Part shown: one piece after another, positions 7,728-16,461 of the stretch
How positions within the stretch are numbered: position 1 is the first letter of the stretch
Layout of the letters: the number at the start of each line of letters is the position of its first letter
Assembly: GCA_020057065.1 (NCBI GenBank)
Contig: JAGVGM010000117.1
Coordinates: 1 to 45,763, forward strand
DNA length: 45,763 nt
Source: Thermodesulfovibrionia bacterium
GTDB taxonomy: Bacteria > Nitrospirota > Thermodesulfovibrionia > UBA6902
Direction: 5' to 3'
The notes under the pieces: generated by a model
The model's input: the letters and a program-made list of their open reading frames with translations, nothing else
What the model was told of the DNA's origin: nothing
Database searches by the model: none
Translations under genes and position numbers: made by a program

Positions 7728-9842
7728 ATGAGTTTCTATTCAATAGCACCATTAATAACTTCTATTCTTGTTTTATTGTTAGGTTTTTTTGTTTATTCGA
7801 AAAACAAAAAAAGAACGATAAATAAGATTTTCTTTTTTATTTGTTTATCTAGTTACGTGTGGTTGTTTTCATATGCAATAGGTTACGGATATAAAAATGA
7901 AAAAATAGCATTTTCATGGTTAAAGATTGGTTATTCCGGAATAGTTTTTATTCCGATAACAACCTTCCATTATACTGTTGAATTTCTAAAAATAAAAAAA
8001 TTAAAACCTTTTGTTTCACTGAACTATATAACTGGTATTTTCTATGTAGTATTGATTTGGAGTTCTTTAAGTTTAATAAATGGAATTTCACTGTTTTCAT
8101 GGGGATACTATCCGCATGCCGGGCCGCTTCACCCTCTTTTCCTGATACATTTCTTTGGTTTAGTAAGCTTTTCTTTTGGACTTTGGATATACTTTTTCAT
8201 ATTCAGAAAAAACATGCTCACTCATACGGAAATTATGCAAATTAAATATATATTCATAGCTTTTTTTATTTATAATTTTGCTTCAATTGATTTCCTTGCC
8301 AACTACGGAATATCTGTTTATCCATTTGGCTTTCTGCCATCTTTTATTTTTTCTGCTATAGTTGGTTACACAATAGCTCGCCATCACCTCATGGACATCA
8401 GTGTTGTATTCAAAAGAACTGCCGCCTATTCCCTCTCTGCCGGTCTCCTTACCGCTTTTTTTGCCATACTTGTCATCACTGCAACAAATCTGTTGTCTTC
8501 CTTTGCACATGTAAGTTCTCTTAGGATCAGCATCGTTGCTGTTTTTGTTATTACCATGCTGTTTAATCCTCTTCGAAATAAAATTCAGGTTCTTATTGAC
8601 AGGATGTTTTATAAAAAATCATTTGATTATTACGAAACTGTACGACAGGTAAGCTCTAATTTGGCCTCAATGTTTGATCTGGGGGAAATATATAAATTTA
8701 TAGGCGATGTAATTTATAATGCAATGGGTCTGAAAAATGTTTACCTGCTTGTCGGCTTGCAGGGCGGCGCCTTTGATATTGTTTATCATGATTCACCTAA
8801 AAAGGACAGGAATGTAATAGACAAATTAGGATCCGAAAAACCGGAAGAAATGAAGATGAACAAATTTTCCGGTATTCTTAAATATTTTCGAGCATCTGAC
8901 AGCATCTTAGTTAAAGATGAACTGACGGGTTATGAAGAATCCCTCGGGCAGGAAGCGATAGATCGCATTAAAAAAGAACTTGAAAATTTTCAGGGTGAGG
9001 CCGTGGTTCCTGTGTTTATTGATAAAAAACTTTCGCTGCTGATCATCCTCGGGCAGAAACACTCAGGAGATATGTTTACCAGCGAAGATATGGATCTATT
9101 GAAAACAATTTCCAACCAGACGGCAGTCGCTTTAAAGAATGTCAGACTTTATCAGGAGAAAGTAAACTCTGAAAAACTTGCATCATTAGGTATGATGTCG
9201 GGCACTTTTGCGCACGAGATAAGGAATCCCCTTACTTCGCTTAAGACCTTTGCCCAGTTGATGCCGGAAAAATACAATGATCCGGAATTCAGGGATACAT
9301 TCTCAAGGATTGTGATCAGCGACATTCAGAAAATAGACAGCCTGATAAGAGATCTTCTTGACTTTTCAACCGAGAGAAAACCGACCCGTATGAACAATTT
9401 TAATCTCATAGAACTTGTGGACGGTGTGGTAGATTATGTGGAGGGCAAGCTTGAATTTGAGAGATCGAAGATAACTATTGAAAAAAATTACAATGAACAG
9501 GAAATTAATATGATGGGTGATACGGAAAAATATAAGCAGGCCTTAGGCAACATAGTGATGAATGGCTGCCAGGCTATGCATGGGGAAGGGATTTTGCGAA
9601 TTGGCATAAAGCCGAATGGTAAGAATGTTGATATAACAGTTGAGGATACGGGGGAAGGTATAAATCCGGAAGACCTTCCCAAAATATTTGATCCTTTTGT
9701 CACAACAAAAAAGATGGGTATCGGACTTGGGCTTGCCATCAGCAAGAGGATCATTGAAGATTACAACGGGAAAATATACGTCAAGAGTCATCTGGCGCAA
9801 GGGACGACATTTACCATATCACTGCCTGTACAGAATCAGTGA
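7728..9842 (+). CDS. Membrane histidine kinase: 7TM sensor, GAF, HisKA, HATPase (PrsK-like)
   Basis: 704 residues. The first ~280 residues hold about seven to eight hydrophobic segments, as in 7TM sensor kinases. A GAF-like domain follows (about 310-465). HisKA has the phospho-accepting His in FAHEIRNPLTSL, and the ATPase domain is intact (EDTGEGI, then FDPFVTTKKMGIGLGLAIS). This layout matches the PEP-CTERM/exosortase-associated kinase PrsK as I recall it, in line with the ExeA-like ATPase upstream. The gene begins 20 bases after the reductase gene, so it may share the operon. No cognate sigma-54 regulator (PrsR) is adjacent. Confidence 0.85.
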   Translation: MSFYSIAPLITSILVLLLGFFVYSKNKKRTINKIFFFICLSSYVWLFSYAIGYGYKNEKIAFSWLKIGYSGIVFIPITTFHYTVEFLKIKKLKPFVSLNYITGIFYVVLIWSSLSLINGISLFSWGYYPHAGPLHPLFLIHFFGLVSFSFGLWIYFFIFRKNMLTHTEIMQIKYIFIAFFIYNFASIDFLANYGISVYPFGFLPSFIFSAIVGYTIARHHLMDISVVFKRTAAYSLSAGLLTAFFAILVITATNLLSSFAHVSSLRISIVAVFVITMLFNPLRNKIQVLIDRMFYKKSFDYYETVRQVSSNLASMFDLGEIYKFIGDVIYNAMGLKNVYLLVGLQGGAFDIVYHDSPKKDRNVIDKLGSEKPEEMKMNKFSGILKYFRASDSILVKDELTGYEESLGQEAIDRIKKELENFQGEAVVPVFIDKKLSLLIILGQKHSGDMFTSEDMDLLKTISNQTAVALKNVRLYQEKVNSEKLASLGMMSGTFAHEIRNPLTSLKTFAQLMPEKYNDPEFRDTFSRIVISDIQKIDSLIRDLLDFSTERKPTRMNNFNLIELVDGVVDYVEGKLEFERSKITIEKNYNEQEINMMGDTEKYKQALGNIVMNGCQAMHGEGILRIGIKPNGKNVDITVEDTGEGINPEDLPKIFDPFVTTKKMGIGLGLAISKRIIEDYNGKIYVKSHLAQGTTFTISLPVQNQ

Positions 9843-9928
9843 GTTAAGTATATAATGAAAGATAGTTCTTAAAGGCTTTTATGATTGCAAATATTGTTTG
9901 TTTATAAAGTATTGCTTCTGGAACAGAC

Positions 9929-9996
9929 GTCATTCCCGCAAGCGAAGCGAGTCGGGAATCTGCTTTGGAAAAAGATTCCGGACAAGCCGGAATGAC
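9929..9996. repeat. GTCATTCC-family palindromic repeat
   Basis: The segment begins GTCATTCCCG and ends GGAATGAC, with internal GGGAATC and GATTCC arms. The same outer ends occur at 14200-14288, 37828-37916 and 41384-41446. It lies in the 274-base gap between the two kinase genes, which otherwise shows nothing recognisable. Confidence 0.75.
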
Positions 9997-10116
9997 ACCT
10001 GGTCTGAGGTGATGAACAGACAATAAATGTGTGTGTAATTATCCGGATCCTGCGTCCTGTTCAGAATGACATATAAAAGTTGCAGATGCAAAAAATATTA
10101 AAGAGAAGGTAAGTAA

Positions 10117-12156
10117 ATGAAGCTACTGGCGTTATTGAGCAACAGGGATGACAGCATTATACCCGATGTAAAGAGTGCACTCAAGCGATATACGGTTTAT
10201 CCATTAAAAACATTTGAGGAACTTGAGGATTTATACAGTAATATACCTCTTAACCTCTTACTTATTGACACCACGTCTCACAAACTCTCCTCCATGAGCG
10301 ATTTCCTGAACAAACTTGATGATGACAGGGTTGTGCTTATTACACCTGATAAACTTGACAAGTATACAAAAGACAGCCTGCCGCGAAGCATATATGATTT
10401 TGTTGACGCGGGGGCCATAAAGGCAGAGCTTCCTGCAATTGTTGAGCGCGCACTTGAGAAACAGCAGTTTGAAAATGAATTGAGACTTTTAAGGAAATCA
10501 CAGGAAGCAATATCGCAATCGCAGACGCGCGTTAATCGCAGACCTGATACAGAGATATTTTCAGGCCGTTTCAATCCTGATCCGAGCGGGAGATATATCC
10601 ATGAAAAGGTCGTTGTCAATTTTGCAAAGATGCTTACGGCGAGCTTTGATATGCAGAAACTTTTTAATCATTTTATCGATTCTGTAATGGAGATTGTGCG
10701 TGTAAGTAAAATGTCCATCATGCTCAGGGACAAAGATATCTTTCAGGTCAAAAATCATTACGGGCTTGATCCCTCGCTTGCTGATAATATTCAGCTCAGA
10801 AAGGACACCGCGCTTGCGGGATGGCTTGCAAAGACAGGGCGCATTATCAATAAACCGGTAAACTTTCCTGATTCTGAATCGGTAACAATTAAAAATGAAA
10901 TGGAGATCCTCCAGTGTTCTGTTTCTTTTCCGATGATACACAGGGGCAAATTAATAGGGATCTTCAATGTTGACAATAAGATCACGGAAGAGCCTTTTTA
11001 CACTGAAGAAATAGAAATAATCTATGTGCTCTGCAATTATCTTGCAGCCGCGGTAAAAGATATCGATCTCTATCACAGCATGTGGTATCAGAAAGAGTTT
11101 ACGGATAATATTATTTCGAGCATGAACAGCGGAATGATCGCTATTGACAGGGAAGAGAAGATCACCATCTTTAATCAGCAGGCTTCCGGGATACTGAAAC
11201 TTTCTTCATCGGATGTTATCGGAAAAGATTTAAGATCCTTGCCCTCTCCATTGGGGGACCTTTTATACGAGACGATGGTGACCGGGAAAACATATAAAAG
11301 ATACGAAGTGACATTAAATCCTGCAGATATACCCATCGGAATAAACAGTTACAGGCTCCATGATGAGCAGCAGAACCCTGTTGGAGCCGGGATAGTTTTT
11401 TCTGACCTTTCGGATTCCAGGAAATTAGCCGAACAGCGCAGAACGACGGAGCAGTTGAAGACTGTTAATGACCTTATGGCAAAGATAGCACATGAGGTGA
11501 GAAATCCTTTGACCTCCATCCAGACATATGTTCAACTGCTTCATGAAAAGCAGGTCAATGATGAGCTGCAACAATTTTTTATCTCCACGGTCAGTCAGTC
11601 AATAAACAGACTGGACAGCCTGATAGATAAACTTATCACTTTTTCATGTACACAGGATTATTGTTTAAACTGTGAAGACATAAATGAGCTTATGAGTGAA
11701 GCAGCTGATTTTATCTCCAAGAATATTCCCGCAGCACACAAGTTCACAAAGCAGCCGATCGACAAGCCCTTTTATGTCAATGCAGACAAAAGACAGCTTG
11801 TAAAGGCTATTTATTATCTCGTTTTAAGCATTATTGATAAAACGCCTGACGGGATTTCCATTAAGATGAACACCATCATATATATGGAAGAACCATCGAC
11901 CGCCGAGATCTTAATTACATATGACAGTGAAGAATCCATAGAAGATAGAAAACTGGAATTGTTAAAGCCGTTCTCTGACATAAAAAATTTAGGCTCTGAA
12001 CTAAATGTGCCGATAAGTAATAAGATCATCGAAGGGCACGGTGGGTGCCTTGATATCAAAAGTAAAGAAGGAATCAATACTTATATAATCAAACTTCCTC
12101 TCCTTGACAGAAGAGGCGCGACGGTTTCATTTAAAGGAGGCTATGTTAGTGAATAA
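10117..12156 (+). CDS. Cytoplasmic histidine kinase with receiver-like, GAF and PAS domains and a degenerate ATPase domain
   Basis: 679 residues with no membrane segments. The first ~120 look like a receiver domain (acidic pair near residue 11, LLLID near 50). A GAF domain (about 170-310) and a PAS domain (about 330-430) follow, then HisKA with the His in IAHEVRNPLTSI. The ATPase domain is poorly conserved: the N-box Asn is missing (KAIYYLVLSIIDKT) and the DxGxG motif is replaced by YDSEES. The last part (IIEGHGGCLDIKSKEGI) is recognisable. It may act as a phosphotransfer or scaffold protein rather than an active kinase. Its end overlaps the HD-GYP regulator gene, its likely partner. Confidence 0.8.
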   Translation: MKLLALLSNRDDSIIPDVKSALKRYTVYPLKTFEELEDLYSNIPLNLLLIDTTSHKLSSMSDFLNKLDDDRVVLITPDKLDKYTKDSLPRSIYDFVDAGAIKAELPAIVERALEKQQFENELRLLRKSQEAISQSQTRVNRRPDTEIFSGRFNPDPSGRYIHEKVVVNFAKMLTASFDMQKLFNHFIDSVMEIVRVSKMSIMLRDKDIFQVKNHYGLDPSLADNIQLRKDTALAGWLAKTGRIINKPVNFPDSESVTIKNEMEILQCSVSFPMIHRGKLIGIFNVDNKITEEPFYTEEIEIIYVLCNYLAAAVKDIDLYHSMWYQKEFTDNIISSMNSGMIAIDREEKITIFNQQASGILKLSSSDVIGKDLRSLPSPLGDLLYETMVTGKTYKRYEVTLNPADIPIGINSYRLHDEQQNPVGAGIVFSDLSDSRKLAEQRRTTEQLKTVNDLMAKIAHEVRNPLTSIQTYVQLLHEKQVNDELQQFFISTVSQSINRLDSLIDKLITFSCTQDYCLNCEDINELMSEAADFISKNIPAAHKFTKQPIDKPFYVNADKRQLVKAIYYLVLSIIDKTPDGISIKMNTIIYMEEPSTAEILITYDSEESIEDRKLELLKPFSDIKNLGSELNVPISNKIIEGHGGCLDIKSKEGINTYIIKLPLLDRRGATVSFKGGYVSE

Positions 12157-13171
12157 TAAAGAAAAGATCCTGATCATTGATGATGAAATGGCTCCGAGGG
12201 AATCTATACGGATGGTACTTAAGGACAGATATGCAGTTTCTACTGCTACAGGAGCGCTTGAAGGTCTACAATACATATCTCAGGAACCTGTGGACCTTGT
12301 GGTAATGGACATCAAAATGCCTAAAATGGACGGGATAACAGCCTTGCAGGAGATAAAGAAGAGTTACCCCGATACGGAGGTGGTTCTGCTTACTGCTTAC
12401 GCAAGTCTTGAAACAGCCAGAGATGCAATACGTTTTGGCGCTTTTGATTATCTCTTAAAGCCTTTTGACAGGAACGATATACTTCAGGTTGTGGAAAAAG
12501 GGTTAGCGAGGAGACGTTCAAATACTGTGTTGAAACAGGAAAGAGATATTTTAATGGACAGGGCCTCATATCTTGAAAGGCAGGTGTCCGAGGCAAGGAG
12601 CAACATCATGATGTGTTATGAGGGCACTGTAAAAGCATTGATCCTTACAATTGATGCAAAAGACAGTTATACACACAGCCATTCAAATCGTGTCGCAATA
12701 TTGTCCTCTTCCATAGCCGCATCGTTAGGCGTTCCACAACAGACAATCAAGGAAACAAGATATGCGGCCTCGATCCATGATATCGGGAAGATAGGAATAG
12801 ATGAGAACATCCTCAAGAAGAATGGACGTTTGACCGATGACGAATACACGGAAATGAGGAATCATCCTGCCATAGGCGTCAGGATCGTGCAGTCAGTTCC
12901 GTTCCTCGAAGATGCAATTCCGGTAATTCTCTATCATCATGAACGTTATGACGGTAAGGGATATCCCGAAGGTATTCAGGGGGAAAAGATCCCTAAGTCT
13001 GCAAGGATCGTGAACGTTGCAGATGCTATTGATGCAATGATGTCGGCCAGACCCTACAGAGGGGCGCTTGTTATGAGCAATGTTATGAGTGAATTAAGAG
13101 ATAATGCCGGCACCCAGTTTGATCCTGATATAGTGGATATCATATTAAAGGGAAGGGTGTCGCTGATATAG
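12149..13171 (+). CDS. Response regulator with HD-GYP c-di-GMP phosphodiesterase domain
   Basis: I start at GTG 12149: AGGAGG ends 8 bases upstream, while ATG 12143 is only 2 bases from it. This gives 340 residues. The receiver domain has the DD pair (IIDDE) and phospho-Asp (VVMDIKMPKMDG). A short linker leads to an HD-GYP domain with HDIGK and HHERYDGKGYPEG. It should hydrolyse c-di-GMP when activated by phosphotransfer. It overlaps the preceding kinase gene by 8 bases. A PilZ c-di-GMP receptor is encoded at 1351-2307. Confidence 0.9.
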   Translation: MNNKEKILIIDDEMAPRESIRMVLKDRYAVSTATGALEGLQYISQEPVDLVVMDIKMPKMDGITALQEIKKSYPDTEVVLLTAYASLETARDAIRFGAFDYLLKPFDRNDILQVVEKGLARRRSNTVLKQERDILMDRASYLERQVSEARSNIMMCYEGTVKALILTIDAKDSYTHSHSNRVAILSSSIAASLGVPQQTIKETRYAASIHDIGKIGIDENILKKNGRLTDDEYTEMRNHPAIGVRIVQSVPFLEDAIPVILYHHERYDGKGYPEGIQGEKIPKSARIVNVADAIDAMMSARPYRGALVMSNVMSELRDNAGTQFDPDIVDIILKGRVSLI

Positions 13172-13193
13172 CTGAAAGCTGATAGCTTATAAG

Positions 13194-13997
13194 CTACTTC
13201 AGCCCAAGTACATCCTGCATATCATAAAGCCCCGGCGTTTGTTTATACACCCAGAGAGCGGCCTTGAGCGCCCCTCGTGCAAATGTGTCCCTGCTGGAAG
13301 CCTTGTGGGTGATCTCGATCCTTTCACCAAGGGTCCCGAATATAACAGTATGCTCACCAACGATATCGCCTGCACGGACCGTCTGTATCCCTATTTCTTT
13401 TTGTGTTCTTTCGCCGATCAGGCCGTGTCTTGCATATACAGCGGTATCGTCCAGATCTCTGTTCAGCGCCGATGCGAGGACCTGGGCCATTTTCATTGCT
13501 GTACCGGAAGGCGCATCCTTTTTAAGTCTGTGGTGCGCTTCGACTATTTCTATATCATAGTCATCGCCGGTGATCCGTGCAATATCTGCCAGTACTTTTA
13601 AAAGAAGATTTACACCAACGCTCATATTCGGAGCAAGAACGCAGGGTACTTTTTGCGCATATAAATTGATATGCCCGAGCTCATCCTTGCTGAACCCTGT
13701 GGTGCCGATGACAACCGGCAAGGGTTTTTCTGATAAGGTTTTCAGACATTCTATTGTTGCAGATGTGGAAGAGAAATCAATGAGAACATCCGCCTTCCCG
13801 GTTATGTCCCTGATGCTGTCTGTAAGTTTGATGCCTGTTGTTCCGATCCCGATGACCTCTCCAATGTCTTTTCCAATATCTTTATGATTCTTGTTTTCCA
13901 GCGCACCGCTCAATTTTATATCCTTTACATCCCTTGAGAGCGCAATAATACGGCTTCCCATTCTTCCGGCAGCTCCTGATACGATCATGTTAAGCAT
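13194..13997 (-). CDS. dapB: 4-hydroxy-tetrahydrodipicolinate reductase
   Basis: 267 residues from ATG 13997, placed by an AAGGAGGA site 6 bases upstream; a longer frame reads into the neighbouring gene without conserved sequence. The nucleotide-binding motif [10 protein letters not shown] is at the N-terminus. The substrate-binding motif ([15 protein letters not shown]) with the catalytic His pair and Lys is intact. It catalyses a reduction step of the diaminopimelate pathway for lysine and peptidoglycan. It is last in a minus-strand operon lysA-dapF-yacG-dapB and overlaps yacG by 8 bases. Confidence 0.95.
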   Translation of the reverse strand: MLNMIVSGAAGRMGSRIIALSRDVKDIKLSGALENKNHKDIGKDIGEVIGIGTTGIKLTDSIRDITGKADVLIDFSSTSATIECLKTLSEKPLPVVIGTTGFSKDELGHINLYAQKVPCVLAPNMSVGVNLLLKVLADIARITGDDYDIEIVEAHHRLKKDAPSGTAMKMAQVLASALNRDLDDTAVYARHGLIGERTQKEIGIQTVRAGDIVGEHTVIFGTLGERIEITHKASSRDTFARGALKAALWVYKQTPGLYDMQDVLGLK

Positions 13998-14178
13998 TTT
14001 CGTCCTCCTTTTCCGAAGGAAGTTGCCCGCCCTCGTCATTAAGTTTACCTTCAATCCTGTATTTTCCCGATGCCCAGGCACCAAGGTCAATGAGCTTACA
14101 CCTCTCGGAACAAAAAGGTCTGAATGGGTTATTATGCCATTCAGTCCACTGCTTGCATGTTGGGCACTTTATTTTCAT
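13990..14178 (-). CDS. yacG: DNA gyrase inhibitor YacG, zinc-finger protein
   Basis: 62 residues from ATG 14178 (MKIKCPTC). The four zinc ligands are in C-x2-C and C-x3-C, and the signature [19 protein letters not shown] is intact. The known E. coli protein binds gyrase and blocks DNA binding. A start further upstream (14241) would add residues encoded by a palindromic repeat, so I reject it. Placement inside a lysine operon has no obvious functional reason; it overlaps dapB. Confidence 0.9.
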   Translation of the reverse strand: MKIKCPTCKQWTEWHNNPFRPFCSERCKLIDLGAWASGKYRIEGKLNDEGGQLPSEKEDENA

Positions 14179-14199
14179 AAATTTCAAATCCGGATTTTT

Positions 14200-14288
14200 G
14201 TCATTCCGCAATTGATGCGGAATCCAGTAGGGGCAATTCATGAATTGCCCCTACATTATTTCAGGATTCCTGCTTTCGCGGTAATGAC
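14200..14288. repeat. Composite palindrome: GTAGGGGC repeat nested in a GTCATTCC repeat
   Basis: The outer arms are GTCATTCCGC (from 14200) and GCGGTAATGAC (to 14288), with GGAATCC/GGATTCC halves. Between them sits a perfect 28-base palindrome at 14227-14254 (GTAGGGGCAATTCA and its complement). The right part overlaps the 3' end of dapF and supplies its last codons. Confidence 0.8.
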
Positions 14289-15134
14289 AATCGTTCCTTC
14301 AAACACCTTCACCGCATCGCCGGTCATATAAACATGATTATCTTTTCTGGACCAGTTAATAAGGAGCGTACCGCCCGTGAGATGTATGGTGACTTTTCTG
14401 TCAGTCAGGCTTAGCAGGGCAGACACAACGGCTGAAGCAGAGGCTCCTGTGCCGCATGCCATTGTTTCTCCGGCGCCTCTCTCCCATACCCTCATTTTTA
14501 TATTGGTCCTGTTCAATATCTGAATGAACTCAACATTGGTCCTTTTAGGGAAGAGTCTGTGATTTTCAATTATAGGGCCGTAGTGACTTAATGGAACTGA
14601 CCGGACATCGTTAACAACAATTACAGCGTGAGGATTACCCATCGATACACAGGTTATCTTGAATGTTTTATCTTTAATTTTCAGTGGGTAATTGACAATT
14701 GCTGACCGCTGTCTTATTTTGACCGGTATCTTTTCAGGCTCTAAAATCGGCTCTCCCATATTGACTTCGATAAGTTCTCCTATTTTTCTGAGATACTTGA
14801 TCCCCGCAAGAGTTTCTATAGAAAGTTGTTGTGTTGTATTCTTTCTGACTTTTGACTTTTGACTTTTGACTTTCTTGTCCCATATAAATTTTCCAAGACA
14901 TCTGATACCGTTTCCGCACATTTCCACTTCTGACCCGTCTGCATTGAAAATGCGCATTTTGAAGTCAGCTTTTAGGGAGTTGTCCAGCAGGAGCACCTGG
15001 TCCGCGCCTATCCCGAATCTCCGGTCACAGAGTTTTTTTGCAAGCAGGGAAAGCTTTTTTAAATTTGCATTTCTCATATCTATGACAATGAAGTCATTGC
15101 CAAGGGAATGCATTTTTGTGAATGGCAGTTTCAT
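14256..15134 (-). CDS. dapF: Diaminopimelate epimerase
   Basis: 292 residues. Both catalytic cysteines are present (EMCGNGIRC and ACGTGASAS). The N-terminus (KMHSLGNDFIVID) is typical. It interconverts LL- and meso-diaminopimelate. Two oddities are visible. A Lys/Ser-rich insert (KVKSQKSKVRKNTT) at 14830-14880 comes from TTTTGAC simple repeats. The C-terminus continues past the usual 'VFEGTI' into residues encoded by a palindromic repeat (VITAKAGILK). Neither affects catalytic motifs. It overlaps lysA by four bases. Confidence 0.95.
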   Translation of the reverse strand: MKLPFTKMHSLGNDFIVIDMRNANLKKLSLLAKKLCDRRFGIGADQVLLLDNSLKADFKMRIFNADGSEVEMCGNGIRCLGKFIWDKKVKSQKSKVRKNTTQQLSIETLAGIKYLRKIGELIEVNMGEPILEPEKIPVKIRQRSAIVNYPLKIKDKTFKITCVSMGNPHAVIVVNDVRSVPLSHYGPIIENHRLFPKRTNVEFIQILNRTNIKMRVWERGAGETMACGTGASASAVVSALLSLTDRKVTIHLTGGTLLINWSRKDNHVYMTGDAVKVFEGTIVITAKAGILK

Positions 15135-16387
15135 CTTAAAAACCCCGGGATCTTTTCACCTCTGACAAGATCCTTCCAGGTCTCTCTTTCACGTATAACG
15201 AAATATTCACATCCTTTGACCAGTATCTCTGCAGATCTGAGCCTTCCATTATAATTTGAACTCATGGAAAAACCATATGCTCCGGCGCTCATGACAGCTA
15301 ATAGATCCCCGCGTGCCGGGGCATTTAATTTTCTCTCTCTGGCAAAGAAATCCCCTGATTCACATATGGGGCCAACGACGTCTGCAAGTATTTCCGCTCT
15401 CCTATTTTTTCTTGCCGGTAAAATGTGATGGTAAGCCTCATAAAGGCTTGGACGTATAAGATCGTTCATTCCGGCATCTACGATCACAAATTCTTTTTTG
15501 TGCGATTTTTTAAGATAAAGCACCTTTGTAACCAATATACCTGCGTTTCCAACAATTGACCTTCCGGGTTCGAGAATAAGGGTAAAATGGTCATCCTTTA
15601 TGACCGGAATGATCTTTTTTGCAATGTCTGCAGGATGTGGTGAAACCTCGTTGCCGTAGGTGATGCCGAGTCCCCCGCCTATGTCCAGATATTTTATCTT
15701 TATGCCGTGCGTCTTAAGTTTATCGGCAAGCAGAAGGACTTTTTTCACCGCTTCAACAAATGGAGATATTTTAGTGATTTGCGAACCGATATGGCAATGA
15801 ATCCCAATTATATTTATGTTTGGCATTTTACGTGCAAGTCTGTAGTTCTCTATTGCATGCTCCATAGGAATGCCGAATTTGTGCTTTTTAAGCCCTGTTG
15901 AGATATAAGGGTGTGTTGAGGCATTAATGTTGGGATTGACCCTGAAGGCTATGGGAGCCCTGACGCCTGACTCTCCAGCGATCTTGTTAATTGTACGGAG
16001 CTCGTCAGCAGATTCGATATTGAACATCAAGATTCCGGATTTCAACGCATAGCGGATCTCTTCGCCGGTCTTTCCAACACCCGCGTAAACTGTTTTATTT
16101 GCAGGGATACCTGCCTTCATGGCAAGAAAAAGCTCTCCTCCCGATACCACATCTGCGCCGCATCCTTCTTTTGCCAGGGTTTTCAATATTGCAGCATTGG
16201 AGTTTGCCTTAAGCGCAAAACAGATGATATGGGGAGAGCCGTTAAAGGCGTTTTCAAAGGCTTTATAATGCCGTACCAGTGTTGTGTAACTGTATATATA
16301 AAGAGGCGTCCCGTATTTTTCGACAATCTTTCTGACAGGGACATCTTCAGCGTACAGTTCTGATTTTTTGTATTGAAAGTTGTGCAT
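15131..16387 (-). CDS. lysA: Diaminopimelate decarboxylase
   Basis: 418 residues, normal length. The PLP-binding Lys is in 'CFALKANSNAAIL', the HIGSQI motif is present, and 'EPGRSIVGNAG' and 'CESGDFFA' complete the fold-III decarboxylase signature. It makes lysine from meso-diaminopimelate. It is first in the minus-strand operon, divergent from tilS. The start ATG at 16387 fits the conserved N-terminus. Confidence 0.95.
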   Translation of the reverse strand: MHNFQYKKSELYAEDVPVRKIVEKYGTPLYIYSYTTLVRHYKAFENAFNGSPHIICFALKANSNAAILKTLAKEGCGADVVSGGELFLAMKAGIPANKTVYAGVGKTGEEIRYALKSGILMFNIESADELRTINKIAGESGVRAPIAFRVNPNINASTHPYISTGLKKHKFGIPMEHAIENYRLARKMPNINIIGIHCHIGSQITKISPFVEAVKKVLLLADKLKTHGIKIKYLDIGGGLGITYGNEVSPHPADIAKKIIPVIKDDHFTLILEPGRSIVGNAGILVTKVLYLKKSHKKEFVIVDAGMNDLIRPSLYEAYHHILPARKNRRAEILADVVGPICESGDFFARERKLNAPARGDLLAVMSAGAYGFSMSSNYNGRLRSAEILVKGCEYFVIRERETWKDLVRGEKIPGFLR

Positions 16388-16399
16388 AATTTTATATAG

Positions 16400-16433
16400 C
16401 CGTAAGGGGCGACCCGCCGGGTCGCCCCTACGG
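16400..16433. repeat. GTAGGGGC-family palindrome between lysA and tilS
   Basis: A near-perfect 34-base palindrome: CCGTAAGGGGCGACCCG on the left matches its complement on the right. It fills half of the 74-base gap between two divergent genes, where their promoters must also lie. Confidence 0.8.
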
Positions 16434-16461
16434 CATATTTTAAGTTATAATTAATCCGCTT

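Noticed and set aside
13239-14331. Several plus-strand frames opposite dapB, yacG and dapF
   Set aside because: Shadows; the minus-strand proteins have complete catalytic motifs.
16400-16433. Transcription terminator between lysA and tilS
   Set aside because: The genes are divergent, no T-run follows, and the same palindrome family occurs inside coding sequences.
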